A DNA stretch of 22,556 nucleotides from a virus: IMG/VR virus record IMGVR_UViG_3300032462_000098, positions 1 through 22,556 of that record. One strand, written 5' to 3'. The first letter of the stretch is position 1, and every line of letters starts with the position of its first letter. The translations under genes were made by a program, and so were the position numbers. Under the pieces are notes generated by a model. The model was not told the DNA's origin. It saw only the letters and a list, made by a program, of their open reading frames with translations, and did not search any database. This document shows, in pieces, positions 20,382 to 22,556 of this stretch.

Positions 20382-21303
20382 TTCTAACTCTGTAATCAGT
20401 TATATCTTTTGAATGTATGTCGTCACTTTCTATAGAAAGACAATCATACTTATTTTTTATATCAGTTACTGCTATTATTCCAGCATTATCATTATCATAA
20501 AAAAGTATTTTATTTTTATATTTCAATTCGTCTACCTTTTTATACGCGGATAATGATTCATTTTGTGTTGCTATTACATCAGGAAAGTACTTCCTTAGAA
20601 ATACCATATCCTTCCATGACTTAGTAATTATTAAAGTATCAGATATATAAGGTAATGTAGTTATTCCAAATGGTAAATCTATTGGAATATTATTAACCCA
20701 TTTATACTTATCAGACTCCGGTTGGTATAATTTATGATAAAAGTTATTACCATTATACTCTAAAAATGCAGTTCTTACATCTTGAACATAAGGTATCATT
20801 TTTGTAATACCAGTAGTTTTATTATTTATCCAATATTTATCATAGTTAAATGCGTTATTATTTACTAGATCATCTAGTGTAATATCATATTGGCTCCAAT
20901 ACTCAAGAATTTGTTTGGTAAAGTTTACTTTATTTATTTTTATAATTTTTTCATCTTTTACATACTTTATTTTTTGTGGAGTTAATCCAGATGACAAAGA
21001 TGAAACTCTTAAATCATTGTATATTTTCAAGAGTGCTTCATTAAATGGTATTTTATATAATTCCATTACAAATTGAAAGCAATTCCAATTTTCACCAGTA
21101 GAAAAATCATTTGCTCGGATATCTTTTCTAGAGTAGAACCCAAAACTAGGCTTGTTATCTTTTCTAAAAGGTGAGTGAAAAGTACATCCTATACTAAAAT
21201 TTGGAAAGTAATATCTAAATATACTTTCTTCTGAAATAGTATTAAGTATTATTTCAGGAGTAAGGTTTAGTACATCAGCGTGTACATTATTAAAATCAAA
21301 CAT
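20323..21303 (-). CDS. DnaG-type DNA primase (TOPRIM)
   Basis: Synthesises primers for replication. The 326 residues show an N-terminal CHC2-like zinc domain. Cys40-x2-His43, then Pro-Phe-Arg-Lys-Asp-Asn-Lys-Pro-Ser-Phe (45-54) and Asn-Cys75 are seen, but the usual fourth ligand is missing. A C-terminal TOPRIM domain has Ile-Ile-Thr-Lys-Ser-Trp-Lys-Asp (225-232), where the usual Glu is Lys, and Asp270-Asn-Asp272 as the DxD. The length is short for a helicase-primase, and no helicase is in the window. It starts with the same 7 residues (MFDFNNV) as the SSB-like protein upstream. A TAAATTTG box lies 10 nt before the ATG. Confidence 0.85.
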   Translation of the reverse strand: MFDFNNVHADVLNLTPEIILNTISEESIFRYYFPNFSIGCTFHSPFRKDNKPSFGFYSRKDIRANDFSTGENWNCFQFVMELYKIPFNEALLKIYNDLRVSSLSSGLTPQKIKYVKDEKIIKINKVNFTKQILEYWSQYDITLDDLVNNNAFNYDKYWINNKTTGITKMIPYVQDVRTAFLEYNGNNFYHKLYQPESDKYKWVNNIPIDLPFGITTLPYISDTLIITKSWKDMVFLRKYFPDVIATQNESLSAYKKVDELKYKNKILFYDNDNAGIIAVTDIKNKYDCLSIESDDIHSKDITDYRVRNGRKKTEEFIKTIKRTYSF

Positions 21304-21313
21304 TTTTATTTTA

Positions 21314-21321
21314 CAAATTTA
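21314..21321 (-). promoter_or_regulatory. -7 box before primase
   Basis: TAAATTTG matches TAnnTTTG and overlaps the end of the preceding terminator region. Transcription would begin a few nt upstream of the primase ATG. No good -33 TTG is seen. Confidence 0.5.
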
Positions 21322-21322
21322 G

Positions 21323-21359
21323 TTAAAAAAATAGCCAATCTAACTAAAGATTGGCTATT
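21323..21359 (-). terminator. Terminator after SSB-like gene
   Basis: Perfect 12-bp arms AATAGCCAATCT and AGATTGGCTATT with a 6-nt loop, followed on the - strand by TTTTTT (21325-21330). Confidence 0.95.
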
Positions 21360-21385
21360 ATAAATTAAGTTATTAGCTTTTATTC

Positions 21386-21961
21386 TTAAAAAGGAGAATC
21401 GTCTGCTGTTGAAAACATATCACCGTCATCTGAACCGCCATTGCTTCCCCCACTGGTTACAGTTTTTATCTTTGAAGTAATAACTCCTTGATAAAGCTTG
21501 CTATTTACATCATACTCACCTTCTTCGTAATCATTTTCATTTGTTACAAAGAAACCGCTATAAGATAAATCAGAATAAACTATTCCTTTTTCACTAATAC
21601 TACCACCTGCTACCATTTTCTTATAGCCGGTAACTGGCACTATACTTTCAAAATAAGCACTTATCTCTTCAGCAGAGGTAAAGATCTTAGATATTGGAGT
21701 ACCTGTTAGTCCTTCATGTAAATATTGGAGTCTAGGCATTGATTTAGGAGTAATATAGAACTTGGCTTTTATAATTCCATCATTGAAATCAAGATTAGAT
21801 GATTTACATGTAAAAATACATTCCATACCAGGAGTTCCTTTTTGAGATGAAATTATTGCTTCTACTTTTGTTAATTTTAATTCATACATACCTGGGTTCA
21901 GGTAATTTACATTTGAATTTGGTGCTCCTTGAGCTGCTTCTACGTTGTTAAAATCGAACAT
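21386..21961 (-). CDS. ssb: Single-stranded DNA-binding protein-like
   Basis: This 191-residue protein has an OB-fold-like beta-rich body (GMYELKLTKVEAIISS, then GTPGMECIFTCKSS). A Gly/Ser-rich linker follows, and the tail is acidic with Asp-Asp-Ser-Pro-Phe at the end. An acidic tail ending in Pro-Phe is the SSB signature that recruits partner proteins. Sequence identity to known SSBs is not evident, so the call rests on architecture and neighbours (primase, polymerase, recA). It has a full promoter (22006-22036) and a terminator, so it is transcribed as a separate unit, probably at a high level. Its first seven residues are shared with the primase. Confidence 0.75.
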   Translation of the reverse strand: MFDFNNVEAAQGAPNSNVNYLNPGMYELKLTKVEAIISSQKGTPGMECIFTCKSSNLDFNDGIIKAKFYITPKSMPRLQYLHEGLTGTPISKIFTSAEEISAYFESIVPVTGYKKMVAGGSISEKGIVYSDLSYSGFFVTNENDYEEGEYDVNSKLYQGVITSKIKTVTSGGSNGGSDDGDMFSTADDSPF

Positions 21962-22000
21962 GTTTTTTTTTGTTTTTTATTATTTGTTTATTGTCTAATA

Positions 22001-22555
22001 CTATGCAAAGATATTATTTAATTTGTCATTGTCAAATGTTATTAGCATTTTTTTATCTTTTAACAAATTATATTCACTAAAGCTTTGCAAATGTATTTTT
22101 AATTTATCTACTACTAAAGAAATAGTCAACTTTTTATCAATATATCCGAATTTATCATATAGCGTAGATATATTAGTTGCTTGAGAAAAAACTGATAAAT
22201 CTATATTATCACTACAAATATAGTTTAAATATTGACGTATAAAAGGATCATCATTATCTTTTATATATTCATGAAAGCGATAATCACTTGAAAAATGTTT
22301 TGCAATCATATATGATATATAATATCTATTTTGACCGCTATGTAAATTTATACTTTTAAGTAAAGTTAAAAATAATAATTTATTATTATCATTTAACTCT
22401 TCAATTTGTAGTATAGTATACTCATCAATATTATTTATTATAGTTTTATTAGAATCATGTATTGCAGTTACAGGTAAATAAAAATCAGTATCTGTATATC
22501 CATTATTGTAACATTCTACTATATATTCTATATGTTCACATATTGCTGGAGATGC
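22001..22555 (-). CDS. Partial protein at window edge, unknown
   Basis: The frame is open from the window edge to a stop at 22001, at least 184 residues, so the true start is outside and the Met at 22309 is internal. The protein is Asn/Ile/Tyr/Asp-rich, with Leu-His-Ser-Gly-Gln-Asn-Arg-Tyr-Tyr-Ile and many helical segments. It resembles no family I can name; the C-terminal domain of a replicative helicase is one possibility. Its 3' end contains the -33 and -7 boxes of the SSB promoter. Confidence 0.6.
   Translation of the reverse strand, partial: ASPAICEHIEYIVECYNNGYTDTDFYLPVTAIHDSNKTIINNIDEYTILQIEELNDNNKLLFLTLLKSINLHSGQNRYYISYMIAKHFSSDYRFHEYIKDNDDPFIRQYLNYICSDNIDLSVFSQATNISTLYDKFGYIDKKLTISLVVDKLKIHLQSFSEYNLLKDKKMLITFDNDKLNNIFA
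22006..22036 (-). promoter_or_regulatory. Bacteroidota promoter for SSB-like gene
   Basis: TTTG (22036-22033), a 19-nt spacer and TATCTTTG (22013-22006) match TTTG-N19-TAnnTTTG exactly. It lies inside the 3' end of the upstream gene and would give a leader of about 40 nt. Confidence 0.9.
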
Positions 22556-22556
22556 A

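Noticed and set aside
1-22556. CRISPR array, tRNA genes, insertion sequences, diversity-generating retroelement
   Set aside because: No regular spaced repeats, no cloverleaf with a CCA-end context, and no transposase or reverse transcriptase motifs were found.

Overview
The window is part of a double-stranded DNA phage genome, or an integrated phage, of a Bacteroidota host. This rests on four things. Most genes lie in two convergent, tightly packed blocks of phage-type genes. Composition is strongly AT-rich. Shine-Dalgarno sites are largely absent and starts are preceded by A-rich tracts. Recurrent TAnnTTTG boxes, two of them with a TTTG 19-21 nt upstream, match the known Bacteroidota housekeeping promoter.

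The left block (about 29-4128, + strand) holds tail or virion proteins, then a holin, a probable cell-wall hydrolase, a possible spanin and two small genes. Two consecutive tail genes (516-1011 and 1036-1556) are each interrupted by a one-base frameshift. The two blocks converge on a hairpin terminator at 4165-4196.

The right block (4172 to the end, - strand) is the metabolism, recombination and replication region. In transcription order it has: a partial gene at the window edge; an SSB-like protein; a primase; two unknown proteins; a uracil-DNA-glycosylase-fold protein lacking key catalytic motifs; an unknown protein; a family B-like DNA polymerase split by an intron; small genes; a NinG-like nuclease; a DUF7768-like protein; several microgenes; an unknown protein with its own promoter; RecA; an HNH-like protein; a dATP/dGTP diphosphohydrolase-like protein; an ATP-dependent DNA ligase; small proteins; a DnaA-C-terminal-like protein; a DUF5522-like Cys-rich peptide; a MazG-like pyrophosphohydrolase; and an adenosylcobalamin-dependent (class II) ribonucleotide reductase. 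Together these supply and edit dNTPs, copy DNA, seal nicks and resolve recombination intermediates.

The best-supported novelty is a self-splicing-type group IA intron (16686-17696) inside the polymerase gene. It is inserted one codon after the catalytic Asp of polymerase motif A. Splice sites could be placed to the base: the intron guide is complementary to 11 nt of the joined exons, with the single G-U wobble exactly at the 5' splice site, and joining the exons restores one 637-residue frame. The intron carries a GIY-YIG endonuclease gene with its own leaderless promoter, and that gene's last codons double as P8 and P7 of the ribozyme. Three genes share a TAnnTTTG-N4-ATG layout that predicts leaderless mRNAs.
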